Assembly (NCBI GenBank): GCA_036522495.1
Contig: DATDFS010000073.1
Span: 1-16,520 of the forward strand
Reading direction: 5' to 3'
Source of the DNA: Nitrososphaera_A sp036522495
GTDB taxonomy: Archaea; Thermoproteota; Nitrososphaeria; Nitrososphaerales; Nitrososphaeraceae
DNA: 16,520 nt
The notes under the pieces are model-generated. The model worked only from the letters and a program-made list of their open reading frames with translations, did not search any database and was not told the origin of the DNA. Positions within the stretch are counted from its first letter, which is position 1. Each line of letters begins with the position of its first letter. The position numbers and the translations under genes were made by a program. Below, one piece after another: positions 1-6,890 of the stretch.

Positions 1-173
1 GGTACTAATGCTTCTTAACCATTAGTTAACCAAGTTAAAGCGTAAAAATCCCTAGTTTCATTAGCAGAAAAAGGTTACCTTAAAATTTCTGAATTAGATA
101 TTCATTTTTGATGCCAAAATAAGCAATCAGAATATATTATAAAAGGTGATTTTTGTACTAATGAAAAATAATA
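1..173. other. Gap before the tRNA gene
   Basis: No coding frame is supported here; stop codons occur in all frames. The stretch is AT-rich and includes two nearby TTAACCA words around 15-33. The 9-mer GTACTAATG occurs at 2-10 and 155-163, which may be chance. Bases 151-172 read on the minus strand are T-rich (a TTTTT run from 168 to 164) just after the tRNA 3' end, suiting an archaeal oligo-T termination signal for that tRNA. Confidence 0.5.
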
Positions 174-248
174 CGGATCCAGAGGGACTCGAACCCTCGA
201 CCAACTGCTCCGCAGGCAGCCATTCTATCCAAGCTGAACTATGGATCC
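174..248 (-). tRNA. tRNA-Arg (anticodon GCG)
   Basis: Read on the minus strand, a full cloverleaf folds. The acceptor arm GGATCCA pairs with TGGATCC. The D stem is GTTC/GAAT with GG in the loop. The anticodon stem is GCTGC/GCAGT around the 7-base loop CTGCGGA, giving anticodon GCG, which decodes Arg CGC/CGU. There is a 5-base variable loop, and the T arm is GAGGG-TTCGAGT-CCCTC. Position 174 supplies discriminator G; CCA is not encoded. No intron is visible. A TATA-like CATATATGG lies at about 274-282, a suitable distance upstream, and a T run follows the gene. The fold and anticodon are read directly from the sequence. Confidence 0.95.
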
Positions 249-506
249 ATGTTATACTAACCAGACATCATAACCATATATGAAGTAGCTGGATTATGAC
301 AATACTTGGAAAGAGTATATGCTGTTGGCGATATTAATTTGACAATTGCAACAACATAGTTAAGAAGCTTTGAGAATTGATGACTGGAGAAGACTCGCGG
401 TATAAATAGATCCTTGGTGTTCCATCACCCAGCTCAAATTATAATTGAATGTTTGGCATTCCTTTCCCAAAGAATCTGCTTCATCTAATTCTTACAGATT
501 GGATAG
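249..506. other. Gap between the tRNA and the DUF6659-like locus
   Basis: Apart from the tRNA promoter at its left edge (TATA-like element at about 274-282, minus strand), I see no gene, strong hairpin or repeat here. Confidence 0.4.
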
Positions 507-641
507 TTAAAAGTCGGTGATACCATCGATATAATATACATTGTTGTTATTATTTGGTTGCTGCAATAAATTGGAAGATCCGTCATCGTCACTCTCAGCA
601 ATGTTTTGTAATAACAGGAACACTCTAGTATAATATCCCAT
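507..641 (-). CDS. Possible 44-residue Asn-rich small ORF
   Basis: A short ORF starts with ATG at 641, only six bases after the stop of the DUF6659-like gene on the same strand, and ends with TAA at 507-509. It encodes 44 residues: a hydrophobic start (MGYYTRVFLLLQNIAE), an acidic patch (SDDDG), then a Q/N-rich run with five to six Asn. No family is recognised. Being immediately downstream of a same-strand gene would allow co-transcription, but no ribosome-binding site or promoter of its own is obvious. It could equally be the tail of a decayed gene or chance. It is listed because it sits exactly where a small translated ORF could hide. Confidence 0.2.
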   Translation of the reverse strand: MGYYTRVFLLLQNIAESDDDGSSNLLQQPNNNNNVYYIDGITDF

Positions 642-647
642 AACACC

Positions 648-1001
648 CTAGCTTTGGAGGAGTTTAAGGATATTGTCTATAATCTTTCCGTGATCAGCTT
701 CCAACTCTGTGGTTACTAGGAGTAAATGATAATTTTCTAATGGCACTGTTATTCGCTTAATCTTTTCATATTCGGCCATAGCATATTTTCCTTTGCCAAT
801 CTTAGGAGCAAGTGAGTTACGTAATCCCCATCTAGCTAACGCCTGCAAATTAGATCTTTTTGTTTCTTCCGATGAGAGTAGGTTTTTAATACCCTCTCGC
901 TGGCCACCATACTTAATTTCACCAGTTTCATCACATACTCCCGCGAAACGAATCTTTGGGTCAAGATTCAAGATGTCTTTACAAAGTTTGCCAAAATCCA
1001 T
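648..1001 (-). CDS. DUF6659-like small conserved protein
   Basis: A 117-residue cytoplasmic protein with no signal peptide or membrane segment. It has a helical start (MDFGKLCKDILNLDPKIRFAGV), a short hairpin with CDETGEIKYGGQREG, a helical middle, and a terminal LLLVTTELEADHGKIIDNILKLL strand-helix pattern. From memory this matches the small proteins annotated DUF6659 that are abundant in Nitrososphaeria. The order helix, 'I.fagv.d..G.i..gg.r.g', then a late 'hlllvt' strand resembles a roadblock/profilin-like fold; that is inference. The molecular function is unknown. The ATG at 1001 follows an AT-rich stretch; a TATA-like element (AAGTTTTAAT, minus strand) lies at about 1041-1050. Confidence 0.7.
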   Translation of the reverse strand: MDFGKLCKDILNLDPKIRFAGVCDETGEIKYGGQREGIKNLLSSEETKRSNLQALARWGLRNSLAPKIGKGKYAMAEYEKIKRITVPLENYHLLLVTTELEADHGKIIDNILKLLQS

Positions 1002-1317
1002 AATTATTAATTAATATTAAGATTGATTCTAATAAGGATTATTAAAACTTAATCACTTCCATGCATTCTGTCAGGAGTAATTTTACATTCTATCACAAAT
1101 GAGCCAATAAAAGTCGGTATAGGTCTGTGTGAGAAGAACATAATTGATTTGGCTTGGCATAGAAAATCCTATAGATTCCTAATTATGTATCCTCCTTAGA
1201 GAGACTCTCTAATTATATATTACCGGCTATATTTTTATGGTAATATTTTTATGCCTGAATCAGGGACACCAGCGTATAATAACTCCTATAAGACTTATGT
1301 AGATTATATCATTCACA
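1002..1317. other. Divergent intergenic region, DUF6659-like / htrA-like
   Basis: This 316-base spacer carries promoters for both flanking genes. The minus-strand TATA candidate is near 1041-1050. On the plus side, TATA-like sequences occur at 1211-1222 (AATTATATATTA), about 1227-1238 and 1274-1281 (TATAATAA). Immediately left of the first is a perfect 17-bp palindrome (separate entry). No coding frame here is convincing. Confidence 0.5.
1196..1212. promoter_or_regulatory. Perfect 17-bp palindrome next to a TATA box (candidate operator)
   Basis: TTAGAGAG (1196-1203), a central A (1204) and CTCTCTAA (1205-1212) form a perfect inverted repeat with 8-bp arms. It overlaps the left edge of the TATA-like stretch AATTATATATTA (1211-1222) upstream of the HtrA-type protease. 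Symmetry of this length beside a core promoter is typical of a dimeric regulator's site. The regulator is unknown. If this TATA drives htrA, the leader would be about 70 bases, unlike the short leaders elsewhere in the window. Confidence 0.45.
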
Positions 1318-2568
1318 ATGAAAAATTCGAAGGTTACATTACATGCAATGATGTTTGCATTTCTTATGCTAGGATGTCTTTATCTAATGGTTCAACACAC
1401 AGCTGTGGCGATACAAGACCCTCAGATTTCATCAGATAAAGGATACAATTTGTATACTTCTACTCCTTCCGTTAATATCATATTCAGACAAGCGGAAAAC
1501 TCTGTTGTACAGATAACGCACAAGGCTCTAACAGGTAATAATGTTTCCGATGCACTAATCGAAAATGTTACCTTGGGTTCAGGATTTGTCTATGACAAGC
1601 AAGGACATATAATTACTAACAATCATTCAGTAGGCAGCGCCAGAATGATGGATGTAACATTTGTAAATGGGGATAGATATACAGCGAAGGTAATAGGAAC
1701 TGATGGTTATACCGATATTGCAGTTTTGCAAATTATACACAATAACAATGCTCGACAATCTCTTTTCAAACCACTTGTAATGGGAAACTCATCGATGTTA
1801 AAAATCGGAGATACAGTAATCGCTATGGGTAATCCCTTTGGACTTAGTGATAGTTTGATAACAGGGGTAGTAAGTCGGGTAAAGAGCGCGCTACCAGATC
1901 CGGTTGGATTTTCTATCCCTGACGTAATTCAAACAGACATAGCAACTAATCCCGGTAATTCTGGTGGGCCTCTGCTCAATACGCAAGGACAGGTTGTTGG
2001 GATAAATATTGCACCTGATCTCGTAGGAATCTTTTCACCAGATCCGGTTGGATTTTCTATCCCTGACGTAATTCAAACAGATATAGCAACTAATCCTTTA
2101 AGCGATACGTCTCAGTTCTCTGGATTGGGTTTTGCAATTCCGTCTTCGACAATAACACGAATAGTTCCTACGCTAATCGAAAAGGGAACATACGTGCATC
2201 CATATCTTGGGCTTGGTGGAATTACTTTAACATCAGAGTTAGCACAGACAATAAATGGCAGCAGTGGTAATAGTAGTAGTCTACCAGCAAATTTAAAAGG
2301 GATTTACGTAAATACAGTTACGAAGAATGGTTCTGCTGATAAAGCAGGAATACATGGAAGTAATATAGATCAATACTCTATAAAACACGGTGGAGATATC
2401 ATAGTAGCTATTGATGGACATAATGTAACAAGGATGGATGATTTGATATCATATATTGACATGCATAAATCTGTTGGTAGTACCGTTATTTTGACTGTAT
2501 ATAGAGATGGCCATATTTTAAATTTAAAGACAACACTCGTAGCTCAATCATCTTCACGGCATCCATAG
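1318..2568 (+). CDS. Secreted/membrane-anchored HtrA (DegP-like) serine protease with internal duplication
   Basis: A 416-residue S1C serine protease with one PDZ domain, expected to degrade or chaperone damaged proteins outside the cytoplasmic membrane. Residues 1-31 form a signal peptide or anchor (KNSK, then a hydrophobic core ending VQHTAVA). The catalytic triad is visible: His103 in TNNHSVG, Asp133 in YTDIAVLQI, Ser215 in NPGNSGGPLL. The PDZ domain spans about 305-410 (HPYLGLGG to LNLKTTLVA). The ATG at 1318 is the only sensible start because an in-frame TAG lies at 1300-1302. Oddity: residues 193-212 (PDPVGFSIPDVIQTDIATNP) recur identically at 241-260, between the VVGIN strand and the FSGLGFAIPSS strand, where relatives usually have a short loop. 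The gene is convergent with the parvulin gene. Family assignment is firm; whether the duplicated form is active is unknown. Confidence 0.93.
   Translation: MKNSKVTLHAMMFAFLMLGCLYLMVQHTAVAIQDPQISSDKGYNLYTSTPSVNIIFRQAENSVVQITHKALTGNNVSDALIENVTLGSGFVYDKQGHIITNNHSVGSARMMDVTFVNGDRYTAKVIGTDGYTDIAVLQIIHNNNARQSLFKPLVMGNSSMLKIGDTVIAMGNPFGLSDSLITGVVSRVKSALPDPVGFSIPDVIQTDIATNPGNSGGPLLNTQGQVVGINIAPDLVGIFSPDPVGFSIPDVIQTDIATNPLSDTSQFSGLGFAIPSSTITRIVPTLIEKGTYVHPYLGLGGITLTSELAQTINGSSGNSSSLPANLKGIYVNTVTKNGSADKAGIHGSNIDQYSIKHGGDIIVAIDGHNVTRMDDLISYIDMHKSVGSTVILTVYRDGHILNLKTTLVAQSSSRHP
1893..1952 (+). repeat. 60-bp direct repeat, copy 1 (native position in htrA)
   Basis: This copy encodes the strand leading into the active-site GNSGG motif, the position expected in the HtrA family. 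It matches 2037-2096 at 59 of 60 bases; the one difference (C1938 versus T2082) is silent, GAC versus GAT, both Asp. The offset is 144 bp, a multiple of three. Confidence 0.95.
2037..2096 (+). repeat. 60-bp direct repeat, copy 2 (ectopic, in frame)
   Basis: This is the second copy of 1893-1952. It stops just before the GNSGG codons, and the sequence continues with LSDTSQFSGLGFAIPSS, so it is not a simple tandem duplication of the whole 144-bp interval. It adds about 20 residues to the loop after the VVGIN strand. Confidence 0.95.
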
Positions 2569-2601
2569 GCACTACAAGCAAATCCAAAACCTTTATTTTC
2601 T

Positions 2602-2880
2602 TTATCCTGCCCTTTTAATTATGTGATATCCGAACTCAGTCTTTACTGGATCCGATATCTGTCCTTTTTCAAGCTTGAACGCAGCATCTTCAAAAGATTT
2701 TACCATGATTCCCCTACCAAACAAACCCAGATCGCCTCCTTTCTTTCCACTTCCCTTGTCAATTGACAGCTCCTTAGCCAGCTGTGCAAAACTTTCTCCG
2801 TTCCTTATTCGTTCGAGTACTGCAATAGCTTCACTTAGTTTCTTAACAAGAATGTGTGAACATTTGATTTTGCCAGCCAT
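2602..2880 (-). CDS. Single-domain parvulin peptidyl-prolyl cis-trans isomerase
   Basis: A 92-residue stand-alone rotamase of the parvulin family. It matches the family along its whole length: KCSHILVKK at the start, a long helix with LERIRNGESFAQLAKELS, then GGDLGLFGRGIMVKSFEDAAF, and the closing VKTEFGYHIIKRAG. It lacks a signal peptide and extra domains, like the characterised thaumarchaeal parvulin NmPin, so it should catalyse proline isomerisation during protein folding. A seven-codon upstream extension from ATG 2901 exists. I chose ATG 2880 because the TATA-like element at about 2912-2920 (minus strand) would start transcription near 2885-2890, inside that extension, and because MAGKIKCSHILVKK is the usual family start. 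The gene converges with the HtrA gene with a 33-base gap, which also fits a protein-folding theme. Confidence 0.92.
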   Translation of the reverse strand: MAGKIKCSHILVKKLSEAIAVLERIRNGESFAQLAKELSIDKGSGKKGGDLGLFGRGIMVKSFEDAAFKLEKGQISDPVKTEFGYHIIKRAG

Positions 2881-3218
2881 CTTGTAGTCAAAATTATACA
2901 AGCGGTTGTGGATAAATTTTACTATCGTTAATAGTTCATTTTACTAGCACAAGAAAAAGGACAGCTAAAGGAACGAAAATCATCAAATCGCACCACCTAC
3001 CAATAAAAATTATCTATTCTATTCTTCAAATTTGATTTGACAGTTATTTCGAAACCTTGTGTCCATCCAAACTCACGACAAATAATATTAACTGTTCCGC
3101 ATAGACAACTAGGCAGTATTTTAATGGATCGCGAGGACTGGCTTCAAAAACAAGTTTTACACATCACAAACAATCTAGGATCTTTTTATTCTATGACTTT
3201 TTCTAACCGACGAATTAA
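2881..3218. other. Gap upstream of the parvulin gene
   Basis: The region contains the parvulin promoter (TATA-like, about 2912-2920, minus strand). The rest, to the end of the M20 peptidase, shows nothing convincing. A TTG-started 61-codon plus-strand frame (3037-3222) lacks family resemblance and was not accepted. Confidence 0.4.
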
Positions 3219-4616
3219 TTAACCTGAAGACGCAATTTTCTCCATTATGTTACCTATGCATTTTGTCATCTTATTTAGAAGATCAATTCTTGCAAATTCA
3301 TTTGGCGAGTGATTTCTTGCAAATACATAAGTACTTCCTACTGAAATGCAGGGTACTTTAAGAACTTTAACAAACGGATACATCGGTCCTGTGCCAGCTG
3401 AAGATACACTCATTATAGCCGTCCCGAAAACTTCCCTTGCAGATTCTTCAACTTGTTTTACAAATGGATCATTGATTGATGTTCTTGCAGCTGCTTCTCC
3501 GTGTATGATCTTTACCTCTATTCCATCGTCGTTAAATCCGTTTTCAATTAGATGATTTTTGAGTCGTTCGAATTGCTTTTCAGGATCCATGCTAGGAACG
3601 AGCCTGAAATCTATTTTAGCCGTAGCGAAAGCAGGAAGGACAGTTTTTGCACCTTCGTTTGTATAACCTGATGTTATACCAGCAATATTGCATGTTGGCA
3701 TTCCAACATATGCTTTGATAGCCTCGACTCCTGTCAGATCATTTACAAATTTATTTATACCGTATTCCTTTTTAAATTCCTGCTCGTTAAATGGCTCATT
3801 AGATATGAGATAGAGTTCTTCTGGAGTAAACTCTTTTACTTCCCGGTACCAATCTTTGATCAAGATTTTTCCTCTATCATCTCTTAAACTGTTTAGTGCT
3901 CTTACAAGCTTCCAAGCAGGGTTTTCGATTAAAACTGCGAGACTGGAATGAGCATCTCTACATGGACCTTTTGCTGTCAACTCCACGTAAAGCAAGCCTT
4001 TCATGCCCAGGCTGATTATTGGTGTATCATTTGCATCAATATAACCAAATTCCCAAATTACCACATCACATTCAAGTTTTTGCATGTAGGTCACAAGGTA
4101 ATCTTCAATATGTACACTTCCAATTTCCTCCTCTCCCTCTATAATAAATTTAACATTACAAGGTACATCACCAGTTTTCTTCAGATAATATTCTACTGCC
4201 TTGATTCTAGTAATTAACTCGCCTTTATCATCTGCAGATCCCCGTCCAAAGATATAGTTACCCTCGACTTTACCGCCGAATGGATCTGCTTCCCATAAAT
4301 CTACAGGATCCTCGGGCTGAACATCATAATGGTTATAAAATAAAATGGTTGCTCCATTAGGATTTGATTTTGATACGACCTCGCCATAAATTATCGGTGG
4401 AGGGACATTTTTTTTATCATCACTTCTTCCCGAATTATTGAGATACAATATCTCGGATTTAATACCCGCTTTATGCATGATATGGGAAATAATTTTTGCA
4501 CACTCAACGAGGCCCTGTCTTTTTGCGGAAACGCTAGGGCATCGTATTAAAGTTTGCAGGTCAGCAATAAGACTCTCCATTTCAGAGTCTACGATCGTAT
4601 TAATAATCTCATCCAA
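3219..4616 (-). CDS. M20 family zinc metallopeptidase (dipeptidase/carboxypeptidase type)
   Basis: A cytoplasmic metallopeptidase of about 465 residues in the M20 (ArgE/DapE/CPG2/carnosinase) family, which usually removes a terminal residue from peptides or acylated amino acids. Metal-site motifs in order, numbered from TTG 4616: YNHYDVQPE (His96), FGRGSADDKGE (bridging Asp129), EGEEEIGS (catalytic/ligand Glu163-164), IWEFGYID, and NHSPNEF near the C-terminus (last His). The dimerisation domain lies roughly at 200-330 with AHSSLAVLIENP. Start choice is uncertain. The frame is open to a TTG at 4670, but that lies in a palindrome; TTG 4616 gives the short helix normally preceding LQTLIRCPSVSAK and sits below the TATA-like TTTTAATATA (4632-4641). 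ATG 4580 is a third option. Substrate unknown. Divergent from the acyl-CoA synthetase. Confidence 0.88.
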   Translation of the reverse strand: MDEIINTIVDSEMESLIADLQTLIRCPSVSAKRQGLVECAKIISHIMHKAGIKSEILYLNNSGRSDDKKNVPPPIIYGEVVSKSNPNGATILFYNHYDVQPEDPVDLWEADPFGGKVEGNYIFGRGSADDKGELITRIKAVEYYLKKTGDVPCNVKFIIEGEEEIGSVHIEDYLVTYMQKLECDVVIWEFGYIDANDTPIISLGMKGLLYVELTAKGPCRDAHSSLAVLIENPAWKLVRALNSLRDDRGKILIKDWYREVKEFTPEELYLISNEPFNEQEFKKEYGINKFVNDLTGVEAIKAYVGMPTCNIAGITSGYTNEGAKTVLPAFATAKIDFRLVPSMDPEKQFERLKNHLIENGFNDDGIEVKIIHGEAAARTSINDPFVKQVEESAREVFGTAIMSVSSAGTGPMYPFVKVLKVPCISVGSTYVFARNHSPNEFARIDLLNKMTKCIGNIMEKIASSG

Positions 4617-4667
4617 TAGTTTCCTATTTTTTATATTAAAATTAAAGGTTACTATACTTTGGTAGCA

Positions 4668-4696
4668 CAATCTTATTCTACTCGAGAGTAAGATTG
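4668..4696. promoter_or_regulatory. Inverted repeat in the divergent M20 / acyl-CoA synthetase promoter region
   Basis: CAATCTTA (4668-4675) and TAAGATTG (4689-4696) form perfect 8-bp arms around 13 bases, with three further pairs inside (4677-4679 with 4685-4687) and CTCGAG at the centre. It lies between the two divergent start regions, about 25 bases left of the synthetase TATA box, so it could be a regulator site or a transcript hairpin. Confidence 0.35.
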
Positions 4697-4720
4697 CACC
4701 TGTAGCAAAAAATAGAATGC

Positions 4721-4731
4721 ATTTATAACTA
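4721..4731 (+). promoter_or_regulatory. TATA box of the acyl-CoA synthetase gene
   Basis: The element ATTTATAACT begins about 35 bases before the ATG at 4756. That spacing predicts a transcript starting within a few bases of the start codon, i.e. leaderless or nearly so. Confidence 0.55.
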
Positions 4732-4755
4732 TCCTCTCATAACTTTATTTCTCAT

Positions 4756-6888
4756 ATGTCGTCATATGCTACTGATTCAAAGAGGATTTTCTTGGCTCCA
4801 CGATCTATTGCAGTTATAGGAGCATCTGAAAAACCTGGTGTTGGTAAGGCGATTTTTTCTAATATTATAAACGGATATAAAGGAAAAATATATCCGGTTA
4901 CTCCATCTAATCCAACTGTTTTTGGCATTAATGCATACAAAAGTGTTCTTGACGTACCAGATGATATTGATCTCGCCGTGGTTGCAACTCCAAATAGAAC
5001 TATACCTGCTGTTATGGAAGAAATCGGCAAGAAACAAATCAAAGGCACAATTGTTGTTTCGGCCGGATTCAAGGAAGTCAACGAGGATGGTGCGAATCTC
5101 GAAAAAGAAGTGGGGGCGATCGGCAGAAAATATGGTACAAGGATAATAGGTCCAAATTGTCTTGGAATTATGAGTTTATCCGAACGCAACATGATGAATG
5201 CTACCTTTTTGAAGATCACACCAAAATACGGCAACATTGCATTGATATCACAGAGTGGTGCAATTTGTGCCGCCACAGTAGAAGATGCGATGGCTCAAGG
5301 AATAGGCTTTTCAAAGGTAATTAGTATGGGTAATAAAGTGGATATGGATGAAAATGATGTTCTTGAGATGCTAGCCGAAGATCAAGAGACAAAAGTTATT
5401 GTCATGTATCTTGAAGATATTCATGATGGCAGGCGCTTTATGGAAACTGCTAAAAAGATTACAAGAAAAAACAAAAAGCCAATTATAGTGCAGAAAGCAG
5501 GCAGAACCCCTGAGGGAGCTAAGGCAGCAATGTCTCATACGGGAGCACTAATGGGAGCCGATGAAATTTATGATGCCTTGTTTACCCAATGCGGTGTAAT
5601 TAGAGTGGATACAATGCAGGAGTTATTCGATCTTTCCACTGCCTTTTCAAAACAACCTATACCACCAAGTGATAGCGGAGTTGTAATAGTATCAAATGCA
5701 GGCGGCCCGGCTATCATTTCAACTGATGCTTGTTCAAAATTTGGATTAAAAATGGCTGACATCTCTGCATCGAGAGAAATGATAGCTAAAGTAATACCTC
5801 CACATGGGTCAGCTAGAAATCCTATAGACATAGTGGGTGATGCTGACTTTAACCGCTTTGAAAAGGTACTTGGCGAAATATTATCGAATCCAAATGTCGG
5901 GTCAGTAGTTACAATGTGTACCCCTTCTGCTACGTTAGATTACAATGACCTAGCTCGGACTATAGTCAAAGCATCCAAGGGTACTGGCAAGACTATGCTT
6001 GCTGCGTTAATGGGGCTTGCAGAAGGTACCGAGAATAAAGAAATTCTCTCTGATGGGGGGATACCCTATTTTATGTATGCAGAACCTGCAATACAAATTC
6101 TGCATTCAATGTATAATTTCAGCAAGTGGTTATCCGATTCTATAAAGGAACCTAAAAGGTTCGATGTAGACAGGGAAAAAGTAAAGACAATTTTTGATAA
6201 TGTCAGAGGTCAGGACAGATCAAATTTATTGGAAGAAGAAGGCTACGATATTCTTAATGCATATGGCTTCCCTACTCCAAAAAGCATACTTGGAACTAAT
6301 GAAGAACAGTGCATAAAGGCTGCCCAAGAGATAGGCCTTCCAGTTGTCATGAAGATTGCGTCGCCTGGTATTATCCATAAGTCGGATGCGGGAGGGGTTA
6401 AAGTGGGATTAAAAAGCAATGAAGAAGTCACGGCGGCGTTTAAAACAATAACAGATAACGCCAAAAAATACAATCCGCATGCAGAAATAAAAGGTGTTCT
6501 TATACAGGAAATGGTAAAATCAGCAAAGGAAATAATTCTAGGAGCAAAACAAGATCCATTATTTGGACCGCTCATTATGTTTGGGCTTGGAGGTATCTAT
6601 GTCGAGATTCTCAAGGATGTTGTGTTTAGACTAGCCCCTATCGATGAGCATGAGGCGGCAAAGATGGTCGAATCGATAAAGACCGTTAAATTGTTAAAAG
6701 GTGTAAGGGGAGAGAAACCATCTGATTTAAAGGCGGTAGTGGACAGCCTTCAGCGACTTTCGCAGCTGATTGTTGACTTTCCAGAAATTGAAGAATTCGA
6801 CATGAACCCCCTGCTGGTGCTGGAAGAGGGAAGAGGAGCCCGTGCAGTAGATGTAAGAATAGGTTTGAAGTCTATCAAAATTGGCTGA
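4756..6888 (+). CDS. ADP-forming acyl-CoA synthetase (fused alpha-beta; candidate 4-hydroxybutyrate or 3-hydroxypropionate-CoA ligase)
   Basis: A 710-residue NDP-forming acyl-CoA synthetase that makes a CoA thioester from an organic acid, CoA and ATP, releasing ADP and phosphate. The CoA-binding domain occupies about 8-140 (SIAVIGAS near 17-24, GPNCLG near 132-137). Two succinyl-CoA-ligase-like domains follow, with the phosphorylated His261 in SHTGALMGAD. The ATP-grasp part spans about 490-705, with HKSDAGGV (His541) and DMNPLLV near 682-688. This fused architecture is that of the two Nitrosopumilus enzymes used in the 3-hydroxypropionate/4-hydroxybutyrate CO2-fixation cycle (Nmar_0206 for 4-hydroxybutyrate, Nmar_1309 for 3-hydroxypropionate). 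Which substrate applies here cannot be read from sequence alone, and acetate is also possible. ATG 4756 fits the TATA spacing. The gene faces the zinc-ribbon gene with two bases between stops. Confidence 0.9.
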   Translation: MSSYATDSKRIFLAPRSIAVIGASEKPGVGKAIFSNIINGYKGKIYPVTPSNPTVFGINAYKSVLDVPDDIDLAVVATPNRTIPAVMEEIGKKQIKGTIVVSAGFKEVNEDGANLEKEVGAIGRKYGTRIIGPNCLGIMSLSERNMMNATFLKITPKYGNIALISQSGAICAATVEDAMAQGIGFSKVISMGNKVDMDENDVLEMLAEDQETKVIVMYLEDIHDGRRFMETAKKITRKNKKPIIVQKAGRTPEGAKAAMSHTGALMGADEIYDALFTQCGVIRVDTMQELFDLSTAFSKQPIPPSDSGVVIVSNAGGPAIISTDACSKFGLKMADISASREMIAKVIPPHGSARNPIDIVGDADFNRFEKVLGEILSNPNVGSVVTMCTPSATLDYNDLARTIVKASKGTGKTMLAALMGLAEGTENKEILSDGGIPYFMYAEPAIQILHSMYNFSKWLSDSIKEPKRFDVDREKVKTIFDNVRGQDRSNLLEEEGYDILNAYGFPTPKSILGTNEEQCIKAAQEIGLPVVMKIASPGIIHKSDAGGVKVGLKSNEEVTAAFKTITDNAKKYNPHAEIKGVLIQEMVKSAKEIILGAKQDPLFGPLIMFGLGGIYVEILKDVVFRLAPIDEHEAAKMVESIKTVKLLKGVRGEKPSDLKAVVDSLQRLSQLIVDFPEIEEFDMNPLLVLEEGRGARAVDVRIGLKSIKIG

Positions 6889-6890
6889 CA

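Noticed and set aside
2..163. GTACTAATG at 2-10 and 155-163 as a possible attachment-site repeat near the tRNA
   Set aside because: Nine bases only, no integrase, and neither copy lies within the tRNA 3' end; likely chance.
1251..1439. ATG-started 62-codon frame just after the first TATA box upstream of htrA
   Set aside because: It overlaps the signal-peptide region of htrA in another frame and has no conserved features; a regulatory leader peptide is possible but unsupported.
1893..2096. Considered whether the 60-bp repeat marks a mobile element or CRISPR-like unit
   Set aside because: There are only two copies, both inside one coding frame; there are no terminal inverted repeats, transposase or spacer pattern.
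3037..3222. 61-codon plus-strand ORF starting with TTG, between the parvulin and M20 genes
   Set aside because: It has no family resemblance, a weak start and no well-placed TATA box, and it runs into the end of the M20 gene; probably chance.
4752..5276. 174-codon minus-strand frame opposite the acyl-CoA synthetase
   Set aside because: It is antisense to a complete, motif-rich gene, and its proline/isoleucine-rich composition is what reverse reading of that coding strand gives.
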